A stretch of 64,000 nucleotides of DNA, taken from the NCBI GenBank assembly GCA_964575425.1, contig CAZNRD010000004.1:50097-114096 (forward strand), given 5' to 3'. Each line of letters opens with the position of its first letter. Within the stretch, counting starts at the first letter, position 1. The DNA is from DATEAV01 sp964575425 (GTDB lineage Bacteria > Chloroflexota > Anaerolineae > Anaerolineales > E44-bin32). The notes under the pieces were generated by a model that searched no databases, was not told the DNA's origin, and saw only the letters and a program-made list of their open reading frames with translations. Below, piece by piece: positions 47,263 through 55,411 of the stretch. Made by a program: the position numbers and the translations under genes.

Positions 47263-47946
47263 ATGTTTGTGATCGTCGTCGGAGGCGGGAAGACGGGGTC
47301 GCAGCTCGCCGCGCAGCTTCTGGCGGAGGGCCACCAGGTGCGGGTCGTCGAAGCGCGGCCTGCAGTGGTCGAGCGGCTGAAGCAGGAGCTCCCAGCAGAC
47401 GCCGCGATGGTCGGCGATGGCAGCTCACCTGCGGTGTTGGAAGTGGCCGGGGTCGAGCGGGCGCAGGTCCTGGCAGCCGTCACCGGGGATGACGACGCCA
47501 ACTTGGTGGTCACCAGCCTGGCCCGCTTCGAATTCAACGTGCCGCGCATCATCGCCCGCATCAACAACCCCAAGAACGCCTGGCTCTTCACCCGGGAGAT
47601 GGGCGTCGACGTCGCCATCAATCAGGCGGACCTGCTGGCGAAGCTGATCGCCGAAGAGATGTCGCTGGGCGATATGATCACGCTGCTCAAGCTGCGGAAG
47701 GGCGAGTATTCGATCGTCGAAGAGAAGGTCGACCCGACGGCCATTGCCGTTGGCAAGGCCGTGCGCGACCTGGCTCTGCCCGACGCCTGCGGCCTGGTGG
47801 CGGTCATCCGCAAGGGGCAGCTCATCATCCCGCATGGAGATACCGTGCTGCAGCCTGTGGATGAGGTGGTGGCGATCGTGCACGCCTCAAACGCCGCCAG
47901 GCTGGCCCGACTGCTGGGCCCCCAGCCAGCGGCACCCGAAGCCTGA
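47263..47946 (+). CDS. trkA: TrkA-family RCK potassium-channel regulator, second copy
   Basis: A 227-residue RCK protein: glycine loop VGGGKTGSQLA, a TrkA_N domain with MVGDGSSPAVL, and a TrkA_C domain (about 137-217, ALPDACGLVAVIRKGQLIIP). It pairs with the copy 13 bases upstream, suggesting a hetero-oligomeric ring. ATG 47263 has AAGAGG at 9 bases; ATG 47254 adds three residues. It is the last gene of the ion-transport operon. Confidence 0.92.
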   Translation: MFVIVVGGGKTGSQLAAQLLAEGHQVRVVEARPAVVERLKQELPADAAMVGDGSSPAVLEVAGVERAQVLAAVTGDDDANLVVTSLARFEFNVPRIIARINNPKNAWLFTREMGVDVAINQADLLAKLIAEEMSLGDMITLLKLRKGEYSIVEEKVDPTAIAVGKAVRDLALPDACGLVAVIRKGQLIIPHGDTVLQPVDEVVAIVHASNAARLARLLGPQPAAPEA

Positions 47947-47996
47947 GGAGCGACGAGGTCGACGCTCGGCCGAAGCCACGCCCAGGACAATGAAAA

Positions 47997-48025
47997 GGCG
48001 GGGGCCCTTCGATCCGGCGCCCGCC
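47997..48025. terminator. Possible convergent terminator
   Basis: GGCGGG at 47997-48002 pairs with CCCGCC at 48020-48025 with some inner pairing. It lies between the convergent trkA and ammonia-lyase genes. Weak support. Confidence 0.35.
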
Positions 48026-48064
48026 CACACGCCGACAGCGCTCCGCTGCCGAAATTCGCCTGCC

Positions 48065-49594
48065 TCAGTCCAGGCTTCCGATGACCCGCTCCACTTCCTC
48101 CAGGATCTCGTTCGAGCGGACGAGGGCCATCATGACCTGATGGTCGGGGTAGAGGGGACGGTCCTCATCCAGGCGGGCCACATAGCGTCGGATCACCCCG
48201 TGGGCTGTGCGGACGCCCAGCCCCGGCGTGAACTCGCGCAAGTCGAGGGCCTGTGCCGCAGCCATGAACTCGATTCCCAGCACGCCGTAGGCGTTCTCCA
48301 GAATCTGATCATTCTTCAGCGCGGTGTTCATCCCCATGGAGACGAAGTCCTCTTGGTCCGCGGCGGCGGGGATCGACTGGACGCTGGCGGGCATCGACAG
48401 GATGCGCTGCTCGACGATCAGCATGTCCGCTGTGTACTGGCTGAGCATCATGCCCGAGAACATGCCGGCGCCTTTGGTCAGGAAAGCCGGCAGGCCGACG
48501 CTGAGCGCCGGGTTGGTCAGCCGGTTCAGCCGGCGTTCGGAAAGCACGCAGACCATGGTGATGGCCGCGCCAACCATGTCCATCGGGAGCGATACGGGCG
48601 TTCCCTGGAAGTTGGCACCCGTGAGGGTGAGGCGGTACTCGGGAAGGAACAGGGGGTTGTCGGCGGCGCCGTTGAGCTCGATCTCGACCTGGCGTCTGGC
48701 GTAGTCCAGGGCATCGTGGGCTGCTCCAATGACCTGCGGCGAGGAGCGCATCGAGTAAGCGTCCTGCACCTTCGTCTTGTGTTTGCCGCTGAGCAGGTCG
48801 CTGCCTTCGATGCATTTCATGATCGCCCGCGCCGAGCGGATGGCGCCCGGGAAGCCCCGCGCCTCGTGCAGTCGGACGTCATAGGGCTTCATGTTCGCCA
48901 GCAGCGCCTCCAGGCTCATGGCGCACGCGATCTCGGCTTGCTTCAGCCAGCGGTTCATGTCATAGAGGTGCAGGGCGCTCATACCGGTGAGAAGGTTGGA
49001 GCCATTGATAGCCGCTAACCCGTCACGCGCCTGGAGCCCCGGAATGGTGATGCCGGCCTTCTCCATGGCTGCCAAGCCTGGCAGGCGTTCACCCTGATAG
49101 AAGGCTTCTCCCTCGCCCATCAGGAGCAGGGCCATCTGCGCCATCGGTGCCAGGTCTCCGGAAGCGCCGACGGAACCTTTGCGGCAGACAACGGGCGTCA
49201 CACCTCTGTTAAGCATCTCCACCATGGTGAGCGTGATCTCCGGCCTGCAGCCGGACTTTCCCAGCGCGTGGACGTTGATGCGGCTGGCGAGAGCGGAGCG
49301 CACGTGCTCGATTGGCGCTGGCTCGCCGATGCCAGCAGCGTGGTTGTAGATAAGGTAGCGCTGGAACTGCTCCACCTGCTCATCCGTCAGGACCACCTCG
49401 GAGAACTCGCCAATTCCAGTGTTGACCCCGTACATGATCTCGTGGGCCCGGATCTTCTCTTCCAACATCTCGCGACAGGCGGATATGCGCTCAAGCGCCT
49501 CAGGAGCCAGTTCGACTCTCTCTCCGAAGCGCGCGATATGCACCAGGCGCTCGATGGTCAGGTTTGAGCCATCCAGGACGATCGTCATCTGCAT
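48065..49594 (-). CDS. hutH: Histidine/aromatic amino-acid ammonia-lyase
   Basis: A 509-residue MIO-cofactor lyase. The autocatalytic Ala-Ser-Gly is in KGSVGASGDLAPMAQ, YNHAAGIGEP carries the substrate-site His typical of histidine ammonia-lyase, and KVQDAYSMRSSPQV is the next family motif. It would convert histidine to urocanate and ammonia. No hutU or hutI is nearby, so a related aromatic substrate stays possible. ATG 49594 has GGAGG about 5 bases upstream; a TACAAT box lies at 49664. Confidence 0.85.
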   Translation of the reverse strand: MQMTIVLDGSNLTIERLVHIARFGERVELAPEALERISACREMLEEKIRAHEIMYGVNTGIGEFSEVVLTDEQVEQFQRYLIYNHAAGIGEPAPIEHVRSALASRINVHALGKSGCRPEITLTMVEMLNRGVTPVVCRKGSVGASGDLAPMAQMALLLMGEGEAFYQGERLPGLAAMEKAGITIPGLQARDGLAAINGSNLLTGMSALHLYDMNRWLKQAEIACAMSLEALLANMKPYDVRLHEARGFPGAIRSARAIMKCIEGSDLLSGKHKTKVQDAYSMRSSPQVIGAAHDALDYARRQVEIELNGAADNPLFLPEYRLTLTGANFQGTPVSLPMDMVGAAITMVCVLSERRLNRLTNPALSVGLPAFLTKGAGMFSGMMLSQYTADMLIVEQRILSMPASVQSIPAAADQEDFVSMGMNTALKNDQILENAYGVLGIEFMAAAQALDLREFTPGLGVRTAHGVIRRYVARLDEDRPLYPDHQVMMALVRSNEILEEVERVIGSLD

Positions 49595-49663
49595 TGTCCT
49601 CCGGCATGGATTCTCGGACGGCTTCCCCCTCGGGGGCCGCCACCGGCAATGGGGCACGTGTCG

Positions 49664-49669
49664 ATTGTA
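49664..49669 (-). promoter_or_regulatory. Candidate -10 box of ammonia-lyase gene
   Basis: Minus-strand TACAAT 69 bases before ATG 49594, in the gap after the Mth938-like gene. Confidence 0.45.
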
Positions 49670-49725
49670 GACGCACCCGCGCCGGCCTACAAGACTTGGC
49701 TGCTGCCCCCGCCGCGACGCGGTCT

Positions 49726-50115
49726 TCAGCACGTCAGGTGCAGCGCGGCAGCCGTTCGTTTTTGGAGCCGCAGACGGTTGTAGGCCTCGCACGCCTCGGG
49801 CGTGCTTGCCGAGATCAGTTCCACGCCGAGGCGGCTGAGCCATTCCGACGTTTCCGGAAGGATGCGCATCCGGCTCACGTGACCCAGCCCCACGACCAGC
49901 ACCTGCGGCAAGTCCTCGACCAGCGCTTGAAGGTCCGCAACAGCAAGCGCGTGCCCCTGCTCGCGCCACCAATCCGCCATCACCCGATCGGGGAAGACGA
50001 GCACATCCCGCGTGTAGCGCCGTCCGCCGATGACGACCAGGCCGAAACGACAGCCCTCGATGCGCGGCGGCATGCCACCGTCGTTTGCCTCCGTTCCTGA
50101 CCGCTGTACGTTCAT
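49726..50115 (-). CDS. Mth938-like domain protein
   Basis: A 129-residue protein with the Mth938/NDUFAF3-type fold: GCRFGLVVIGGRRYTRDVLV at the start, LPQVLVVGLGHVSRM in the core, and ELISASTPEACEAYNRL at the C-terminal helix. Relatives occur from archaea to mitochondrial complex I assembly. It has no known enzyme activity. The ATG overlaps the AmrS-like gene stop (ATGA), so it is the last member of that operon. Confidence 0.8.
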   Translation of the reverse strand: MNVQRSGTEANDGGMPPRIEGCRFGLVVIGGRRYTRDVLVFPDRVMADWWREQGHALAVADLQALVEDLPQVLVVGLGHVSRMRILPETSEWLSRLGVELISASTPEACEAYNRLRLQKRTAAALHLTC

Positions 50116-51137
50116 GTCCACACTCCCGCAACGGTGTGACCGCATTCCGGGCAGCGGCCGTGGCTCACGCGGTTGCTCAGGACATCGAACCCTTGCCGGC
50201 GGACCAGCGTCGTCCCGCAGGACGGACAGTGCGTGTCCTCGCCGCGATGCCCCGGCACGTTGCCCGTGTAGACGAACTCCAGCCCCTCCTGCCTGCCAAT
50301 CTCCCACGCGCGCTCGAGCGTCCGCAGGGGTGTCGGCGGCGCACGGAAGCGGTAGGCCGGGAAGTAAGCGCTGACGTGCCAGGGCACCTCGCTCCCCAGG
50401 TCCCTGGCGATGCGCCCCGCAATGCCCCGCAGTGCGGCATCCGAGTCATTCACGGTCGGGATGACCAGAGTCGTGATCTCAAGGTGGACCCCCGAGGCCC
50501 GCGCCTGATGGCAGACCTGCCAGACGCCCTCCACATCAACACCCTTGCAGTAGTGTCGCACGGCATCGGCATCACCCTTGACGTCGACGTTCATGGCATC
50601 CAGGCCGGCCTCGATGAGCAGGGCCAGCCCCTCCAGCGTCATGTAGCCGTTGGTCACGTAAGTGTTGTACAGCCCGCGAGGTCGAGCCAGGCGAAACACA
50701 TCCAGCGACCACTCCAGTGACAGCGTGGGTTCGTTGAACGAGATCGATGTCCCCTGGCAGTCGTGCCGTAGGGTCTGCGCCACAAAATCCTCCGGCGTGA
50801 TGTACTCGCCCCGCGCCGGCGGCGCGACCTTGCTGATCGACCAGTTCTGACACCACGGGCAGCCGAAGTTGCAGGACCAGCTGCCCACGGTCAGCGTCAG
50901 GCTGCCGGGGTGGAAATGGAAGAAGGGCTTCTTCTCGATCGGGTTGACTGCGATCGATGAGACTGCGCCGTAGGCCAGCGTCAGCAGTGTGCCGTCACGG
51001 TTCCGGCGCGTGCGACACCACCCCTGGCCGCCGGGGACGATCAGGCAGCGGCGCTGACAGATCAGGCAGCGGACCTTGCCGCCTTCTGGTTGCTGCAGCA
51101 GTGCGACCCTCTCCGCCGGCATTTTTCCCGCGCTCAC
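50112..51137 (-). CDS. amrS: AmmeMemoRadiSam-system radical SAM enzyme
   Basis: A 341-residue radical SAM protein. The N-terminus has a Cys-rich preface (CLICQRRCLIVPGGQGWCRTR), then the cluster motif CNFGCPWCQNW binding the 4Fe-4S and S-adenosylmethionine. The end carries a zinc-ribbon-like pair (CPSCGTTLV, CPECGHT). This is the layout of the AmmeMemoRadiSam family enzyme. The Memo and AMMECR1 partners of that system are not in the window. The GTG overlaps the DUF72 stop (GTGA). Confidence 0.9.
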   Translation of the reverse strand: MSAGKMPAERVALLQQPEGGKVRCLICQRRCLIVPGGQGWCRTRRNRDGTLLTLAYGAVSSIAVNPIEKKPFFHFHPGSLTLTVGSWSCNFGCPWCQNWSISKVAPPARGEYITPEDFVAQTLRHDCQGTSISFNEPTLSLEWSLDVFRLARPRGLYNTYVTNGYMTLEGLALLIEAGLDAMNVDVKGDADAVRHYCKGVDVEGVWQVCHQARASGVHLEITTLVIPTVNDSDAALRGIAGRIARDLGSEVPWHVSAYFPAYRFRAPPTPLRTLERAWEIGRQEGLEFVYTGNVPGHRGEDTHCPSCGTTLVRRQGFDVLSNRVSHGRCPECGHTVAGVWT

Positions 51138-51898
51138 GCACGCCTCCTGCTGTTGACGCCCGACGCCCCGAAGATCGCCTGCCGCAGCGCCTGTGCGTTC
51201 CCCACGGCGAACCCACCGATGTCATTGTTGAAGTAGGCATAGACGTTGTGGCCGCTTCTTAACCACCGCTCGATCCTCGCTGCCCAGGACACCAGGTGTT
51301 GCAACGGGTAATCGCCCCCGTGCATCGGGCTGCCGTGGAAACGAAGGTACACCGCTTCCCCCGTCACGCGCAGCGGCACGCGCAGCGGCCTCATATCGTG
51401 AATGCAGTGCACAACCCCGAGGCGCTCCATCAGGCGGAACACGGACTCATCGAACCAACCCTGTTCGCGGAACTCGATGACGTGGACGTATCCCGCAGGG
51501 AGGGCGTCGAGGAAGTGCTCGAAGCGCGGGAGATCGGGCCCCCAGCGCGGCGGCAGCTGGTAGAGGATCGGGCCTTGCTTGCCGCCCAGCAGCCTTGTCC
51601 GTGCGACGAACTCCGCCAGCGCCGGCTCCGGATCCTTGAGCTTCTTCAGGTGAGTGATGAAGCGATTGGCCTTGATGGCGAAGAGGAACCCATCCGGCGT
51701 CTGGTCCTTCCAGCCGGAGAACGTCTCAGGAGACGGAAGGCGATAGAACGTGTTGTTGACTTCCACGCTGTCAAAGGTTTGCGCGTAGCAGGCAAGCCAC
51801 AGGCGGGGGTTGAGGTCGAGCGGGTAGAGGAGCCCGCGCCAGTGCGGATAGACCCATCCGGAAGTGCCGACGCGCAAGGCCGCCATCGGGTCTGCCAT
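51134..51898 (-). CDS. DUF72 family protein
   Basis: A 254-residue TIM-barrel-like DUF72 protein with N-terminal GTSGWVYPHWRGLLYP, FDSVEVNNTFYRLPS and IKANRFITH, VYLRFHG and NVYAYFNND near the end. The family is widespread and has no settled function. It lies 8 bases after the second radical SAM gene and overlaps AmrS, so all four genes are one operon, suggesting the DUF72 protein works with radical SAM chemistry. Confidence 0.92.
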   Translation of the reverse strand: MADPMAALRVGTSGWVYPHWRGLLYPLDLNPRLWLACYAQTFDSVEVNNTFYRLPSPETFSGWKDQTPDGFLFAIKANRFITHLKKLKDPEPALAEFVARTRLLGGKQGPILYQLPPRWGPDLPRFEHFLDALPAGYVHVIEFREQGWFDESVFRLMERLGVVHCIHDMRPLRVPLRVTGEAVYLRFHGSPMHGGDYPLQHLVSWAARIERWLRSGHNVYAYFNNDIGGFAVGNAQALRQAIFGASGVNSRRRA

Positions 51899-51906
51899 CC
51901 AATCCC

Positions 51907-52989
51907 CTAGCTCACGGCGGCTCCCAGGAGATGACGGTTGCCCAGGTGGACCCTGGTCAGCCCCGCCTCGCGAGCGGCATCCTCGGCGGCGGTGGCCTCC
52001 TCCAGAGACGTGAACGGAAGGTCGGAGAATTCGAACGCCGGCGCAAACGCCAGCAGCGAATACGGGATGTCCCTATCGACCGAAGCAATCCAGCGGGCCA
52101 GTGCCGCCACCTCGTCCGCGTCGACGTAGCCGGGCACTACCAGCGTGCTCGCCACCACCAGCGGTGGTTCCCTCCGCTGCGATGAGTGGCGAGCGGCCCA
52201 GGTGAAGTTCTCCAGCGTCATGCCGTTTGAGACCCCCGTGAGCGCCCGGTGCAGCGAATCGATGAAGGCCTTGAGGTCAAACTTGATGCATCCGCCCGTA
52301 GCCAGGGAGAGATCGAGAGCAGCCTCAAGCAGCCTAGGATGCATCATCCCGTTCGTCTCCCAACAGATGCGCACCTCCCTCTCCGCCAGCCGCCTGGCCG
52401 CAGCCAGGGCATGAGGCATTTGTGAAGCCGGGTCGCCGCCGAAGAAGCATACGCAGAAGGTGCGCGCCTCGGCTCGTTCCGCCAGTTCGCTCGCGGAGAT
52501 GGCGCGACTGCGGCCGGGCTGTGCTTGGCGGTAGTGCCAGTTTTGGCAGAAAAGGCAGTCGGCTGTGCAGCTGCTGTAGAACACCGCCAGGTTGTGGCTC
52601 CCGATGCGTCGGCTGCCTTCGCACACCCAGGCAGCGACGCAGTTGGTGGGAAGTGGATCCCGATACCAATGCAGCAGCCCGCTGGCCGGAGTCCCTGCGA
52701 GGTGAACCAGGTGTCCTCGCCGGACAGCGCGCAGCCCGCAGAAACCTCTTTCCCCCTCACCGATCTGGCAGGAATTGGCGCACAAGGCACACTTCACACC
52801 CTCCGGCGACCGCGGTGGTTCGGCCGGCAGCCCAAACGCAGCGCGCGACCGCGCGTGTGCGATCCGTGCTCGCTGCTCAGCATGGTCAGGGGAGTCCCTG
52901 AGGCAGCGGGAGCACATGCCGAGGACATGCGCCACCGGTATCGTCCGGCTGCCGCAGGCTGAACACTCAGCAGGTCGGTTCTCCGCCAT
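51907..52989 (-). CDS. Radical SAM protein, PflA-like
   Basis: A 360-residue radical SAM protein. Two Cys pairs precede the core (CSACGS, CALCANSCQ and a GFC), then the cluster motif SCTADCLFCQNWHYR. It resembles the pyruvate-formate-lyase-activating-enzyme-like group (COG1313 and neighbours) and shares its N-terminal Cys layout with the AmrS gene two downstream. It is first in the four-gene operon. The start ATG is far from any strong Shine-Dalgarno; a TATGCT lies at 53028. Confidence 0.88.
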   Translation of the reverse strand: MAENRPAECSACGSRTIPVAHVLGMCSRCLRDSPDHAEQRARIAHARSRAAFGLPAEPPRSPEGVKCALCANSCQIGEGERGFCGLRAVRRGHLVHLAGTPASGLLHWYRDPLPTNCVAAWVCEGSRRIGSHNLAVFYSSCTADCLFCQNWHYRQAQPGRSRAISASELAERAEARTFCVCFFGGDPASQMPHALAAARRLAEREVRICWETNGMMHPRLLEAALDLSLATGGCIKFDLKAFIDSLHRALTGVSNGMTLENFTWAARHSSQRREPPLVVASTLVVPGYVDADEVAALARWIASVDRDIPYSLLAFAPAFEFSDLPFTSLEEATAAEDAAREAGLTRVHLGNRHLLGAAVS

Positions 52990-53027
52990 CGCCCGCTGCG
53001 CGGCCTCTCACCCGAAGAGCCGTTCAG

Positions 53028-53033
53028 AGCATA
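53028..53033 (-). promoter_or_regulatory. Candidate -10 box of radical SAM operon
   Basis: Minus-strand TATGCT 38 bases before ATG 52989. Confidence 0.4.
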
Positions 53034-53166
53034 CCACGCTCCGGACCGGATGGCGCGCCGCGCAGGGAAGAAGGGCCTCTCGTCCCTGCCCGGGCGGGCG
53101 CGGAACGGTTCGGTGCGTGCGAATCGGGGCATCCTCCGTCCCCTTGTGTGTTGCGCCGCGCTGCCC

Positions 53167-53172
53167 TAGAAT
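53167..53172 (+). promoter_or_regulatory. -10 box of hpt
   Basis: TAGAAT 36 bases before GTG 53209, with GGGAGG between. Confidence 0.5.
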
Positions 53173-53208
53173 GAAGCCGTTCAGACCACAGTCGACGGGA
53201 GGCATCGC

Positions 53209-53760
53209 GTGACGGACCTGCATCCGGACCTGGCGCGTGTGCTGATCTCCCCCGAGGAGATTCATCGCCGGGTGAAGGACATCGCCGCTGCGCTTGCCCG
53301 AGACTATGAAGGCCAGGGCAATCTATATCTGGTGGGCATTCTGAAGGGCGCCTTCATCTTCCTGGCCGACCTCGCGCGCCAACTCACGCACCCCCACTAC
53401 GTGGACTTCATGGCGCTCTCCAGCTACGGCCGCACCACCGTCTCCCAGGCCGTCCGCATCCTGATGGACTTGCGCGAACCGGTTGCAGCGAGACACGTCA
53501 TCATCGTCGAGGACATCGTCGACAGCGGAAACACTCTCAGCTACCTGCGTCAGATGCTGCTCAGCCGTCAGCCGGCCTCGCTCAAGACCTGTGTGCTGCT
53601 GCGCAAGACTCGGCCTGGTACGAGCGTTGATGTCGATTACCTCGGCTTCGACATCCCCAACGTCTGGGTGGTCGGCTACGGCCTGGACTACGCCGAGGCC
53701 TACCGCACGCTTCCCTTCATCGCCGAACTCAGGCCTGAGGTCTACCGCCAGGGAAAGTGA
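53209..53760 (+). CDS. hpt: Hypoxanthine phosphoribosyltransferase
   Basis: A 183-residue type I phosphoribosyltransferase that salvages hypoxanthine or guanine with PRPP. The PRPP loop is HVIIVEDIVDSGNT, the flexible-loop region has MALSSYGRTT, and the late base-binding region is NVWVVGYGLDYAEAYRTLP. The GTG start is fixed by GGGAGG about 6 bases upstream. It complements the adenosine deaminase at 15.7 kb. Confidence 0.96.
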   Translation: MTDLHPDLARVLISPEEIHRRVKDIAAALARDYEGQGNLYLVGILKGAFIFLADLARQLTHPHYVDFMALSSYGRTTVSQAVRILMDLREPVAARHVIIVEDIVDSGNTLSYLRQMLLSRQPASLKTCVLLRKTRPGTSVDVDYLGFDIPNVWVVGYGLDYAEAYRTLPFIAELRPEVYRQGK

Positions 53761-53827
53761 CGCCTCCCTCACAGACCCTGCCAGCGGACGCACCTCCCAA
53801 CCACCCGGCCGACAGTCCCGGCTGCGT

Positions 53828-53833
53828 TAGAAT
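53828..53833 (+). promoter_or_regulatory. -10 box of glycosidase gene
   Basis: TAGAAT 56 bases before ATG 53890. Confidence 0.45.
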
Positions 53834-53889
53834 AGCCGCCAAGGTCGGGCAGGTTCCTTCCACATGCCCATTGCTGCCGATGAGGGTCC

Positions 53890-55392
53890 ATGAAACGTCG
53901 AGCGGTCGCGTGGATCGCGGTCATCCTTCTATCCCAGTCCGCCTTCCTGCCGTCTGTGCCGAACCCGCCGACGGACTGGGTGGACGTTGCGCCCGGAATC
54001 TCGTACCGCGAGTTCCGACTGCCGGGCCCCAACCGGGCTTTCGTCGCCCGCATGGAGATCGACAATCCTAACGTCACCCTCGAGACCAGCCGGGCAGTGT
54101 TCAACGGCGAGGACTTCCGCGAGACGGTGAGCAGCATGGCGCAGCGCCACGAGGGCGCCCTGCTCGCCTGGGGTCCTTCCTGGAGTGCGAGGGCCGATGT
54201 CGTGGTCGCCATCAACGGCGCCATGCACGACCGCGAGACGGGGGTTCCGGATGGGATCGAGGTGCAGTCGGGCTGGTATACGCGCTGGGACACCCGCGCC
54301 TTCGGCGGCGCCGGCTTTCTCTGGACTCTGGACCGAACCGTCGGCATCAACGTGTGCGCCCACTACCCGGCCGAGCGGCAGCGGCTGGTCTTCCTGGACA
54401 GCGGGGCCTCCTTGCCGATCCACGGCGTTGACGCGCGAATACCGGAGGACGGTGCTGTCGTCTTCAGTCCGCTGGCGCGGCACGGCAGCCCTGGAGGGGT
54501 GGTCGAGGTGGTGGTGAGAGTCCATCGGCCGGCGATGATCGTGCCCAGGCCGCGCATGAGCGCCGGCCGCATCGAACAGGTGCGCGTCGGTCAGCGCGGG
54601 GTGAGCATCGCCTTCGACCAACTCGTCATAAGCGGACACGGTGCGGCGGCCAAGGTGCTGCTGGAGAACGCGCGCCCAGGCGGGCACATCGGCCTCTCCC
54701 TCGAAGTGGTTGACCTCGGGCCCCGCTGTGATGAACCACGAGGGGTGGATTGGACCCACGCCTACGCCGGGGTCGCAGGAGGTGGCATCTTCCTGCAGGA
54801 CGGGGAAATCCACATCCCCGAAGGCATCCAGGGAGTGCAGGTCCATCCCCGCACCGCCATCGCCTATAATGAGGACTACATCTTCTTCGTGGTGGTGGAT
54901 GGGCGCCAGCCCGGCTGGAGCGAGGGGATGACGATCGAAGAGCTTGCGCTGTTCTGCAGGGATAGGCTGGCCGCCACCTGGGGCGTCAACCAGGATGGAG
55001 GCGGATCTTCGACGATGTGGGTCAACGGGGTGGTGAGGAACCGCCCTTCGGACGGACACGAGCGCCGCGTGCCGAATGGGTTGATGATGGTCATGCTCCA
55101 GCCGATGGAGCGTTCCACCGCCTACCGGCCGCGCCAGCGCTTCGAGCTCCCGGTAGACACACCGCTGCGCCTCGGCCCGGGGTTCAACTACGCAGCCTGG
55201 GTGACCATCCCCGGCGGCGAGTCGGACACCATCCTCGATGGCTCATCCCCACTGGGTGGTGTCTACGCCACCGGAACTTACTGGTGGTACGTCGACATCG
55301 AGGGGCTGAAGGGCTGGATCGAGCAGGAGATGCTGGTGCCCTCCGGCAGCACCAGCGCGCTGCCTGGCCCTGCCCTGCCGCTGTCTCCCTGA
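53890..55392 (+). CDS. Secreted phosphodiester glycosidase (NAGPA domain)
   Basis: A 500-residue exported protein with signal peptide (about 1-20). The middle holds a phosphodiester glycosidase/NAGPA domain: DVVVAINGAMHD early, then RTAIAYNEDYIFFVVVDGRQ and the active loop WGVNQDGGGSSTMWVNG. A C-terminal SH3-like stretch (LRLGPGFNYAAWVTI, GTYWWYVD) ends it. Such enzymes cleave sugar-phosphodiesters in wall or spore polymers. It follows hpt after 129 bases with its own promoter. Confidence 0.9.
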   Translation: MKRRAVAWIAVILLSQSAFLPSVPNPPTDWVDVAPGISYREFRLPGPNRAFVARMEIDNPNVTLETSRAVFNGEDFRETVSSMAQRHEGALLAWGPSWSARADVVVAINGAMHDRETGVPDGIEVQSGWYTRWDTRAFGGAGFLWTLDRTVGINVCAHYPAERQRLVFLDSGASLPIHGVDARIPEDGAVVFSPLARHGSPGGVVEVVVRVHRPAMIVPRPRMSAGRIEQVRVGQRGVSIAFDQLVISGHGAAAKVLLENARPGGHIGLSLEVVDLGPRCDEPRGVDWTHAYAGVAGGGIFLQDGEIHIPEGIQGVQVHPRTAIAYNEDYIFFVVVDGRQPGWSEGMTIEELALFCRDRLAATWGVNQDGGGSSTMWVNGVVRNRPSDGHERRVPNGLMMVMLQPMERSTAYRPRQRFELPVDTPLRLGPGFNYAAWVTIPGGESDTILDGSSPLGGVYATGTYWWYVDIEGLKGWIEQEMLVPSGSTSALPGPALPLSP

Positions 55393-55411
55393 CGCAGCGC
55401 CTCGCTCCGGA

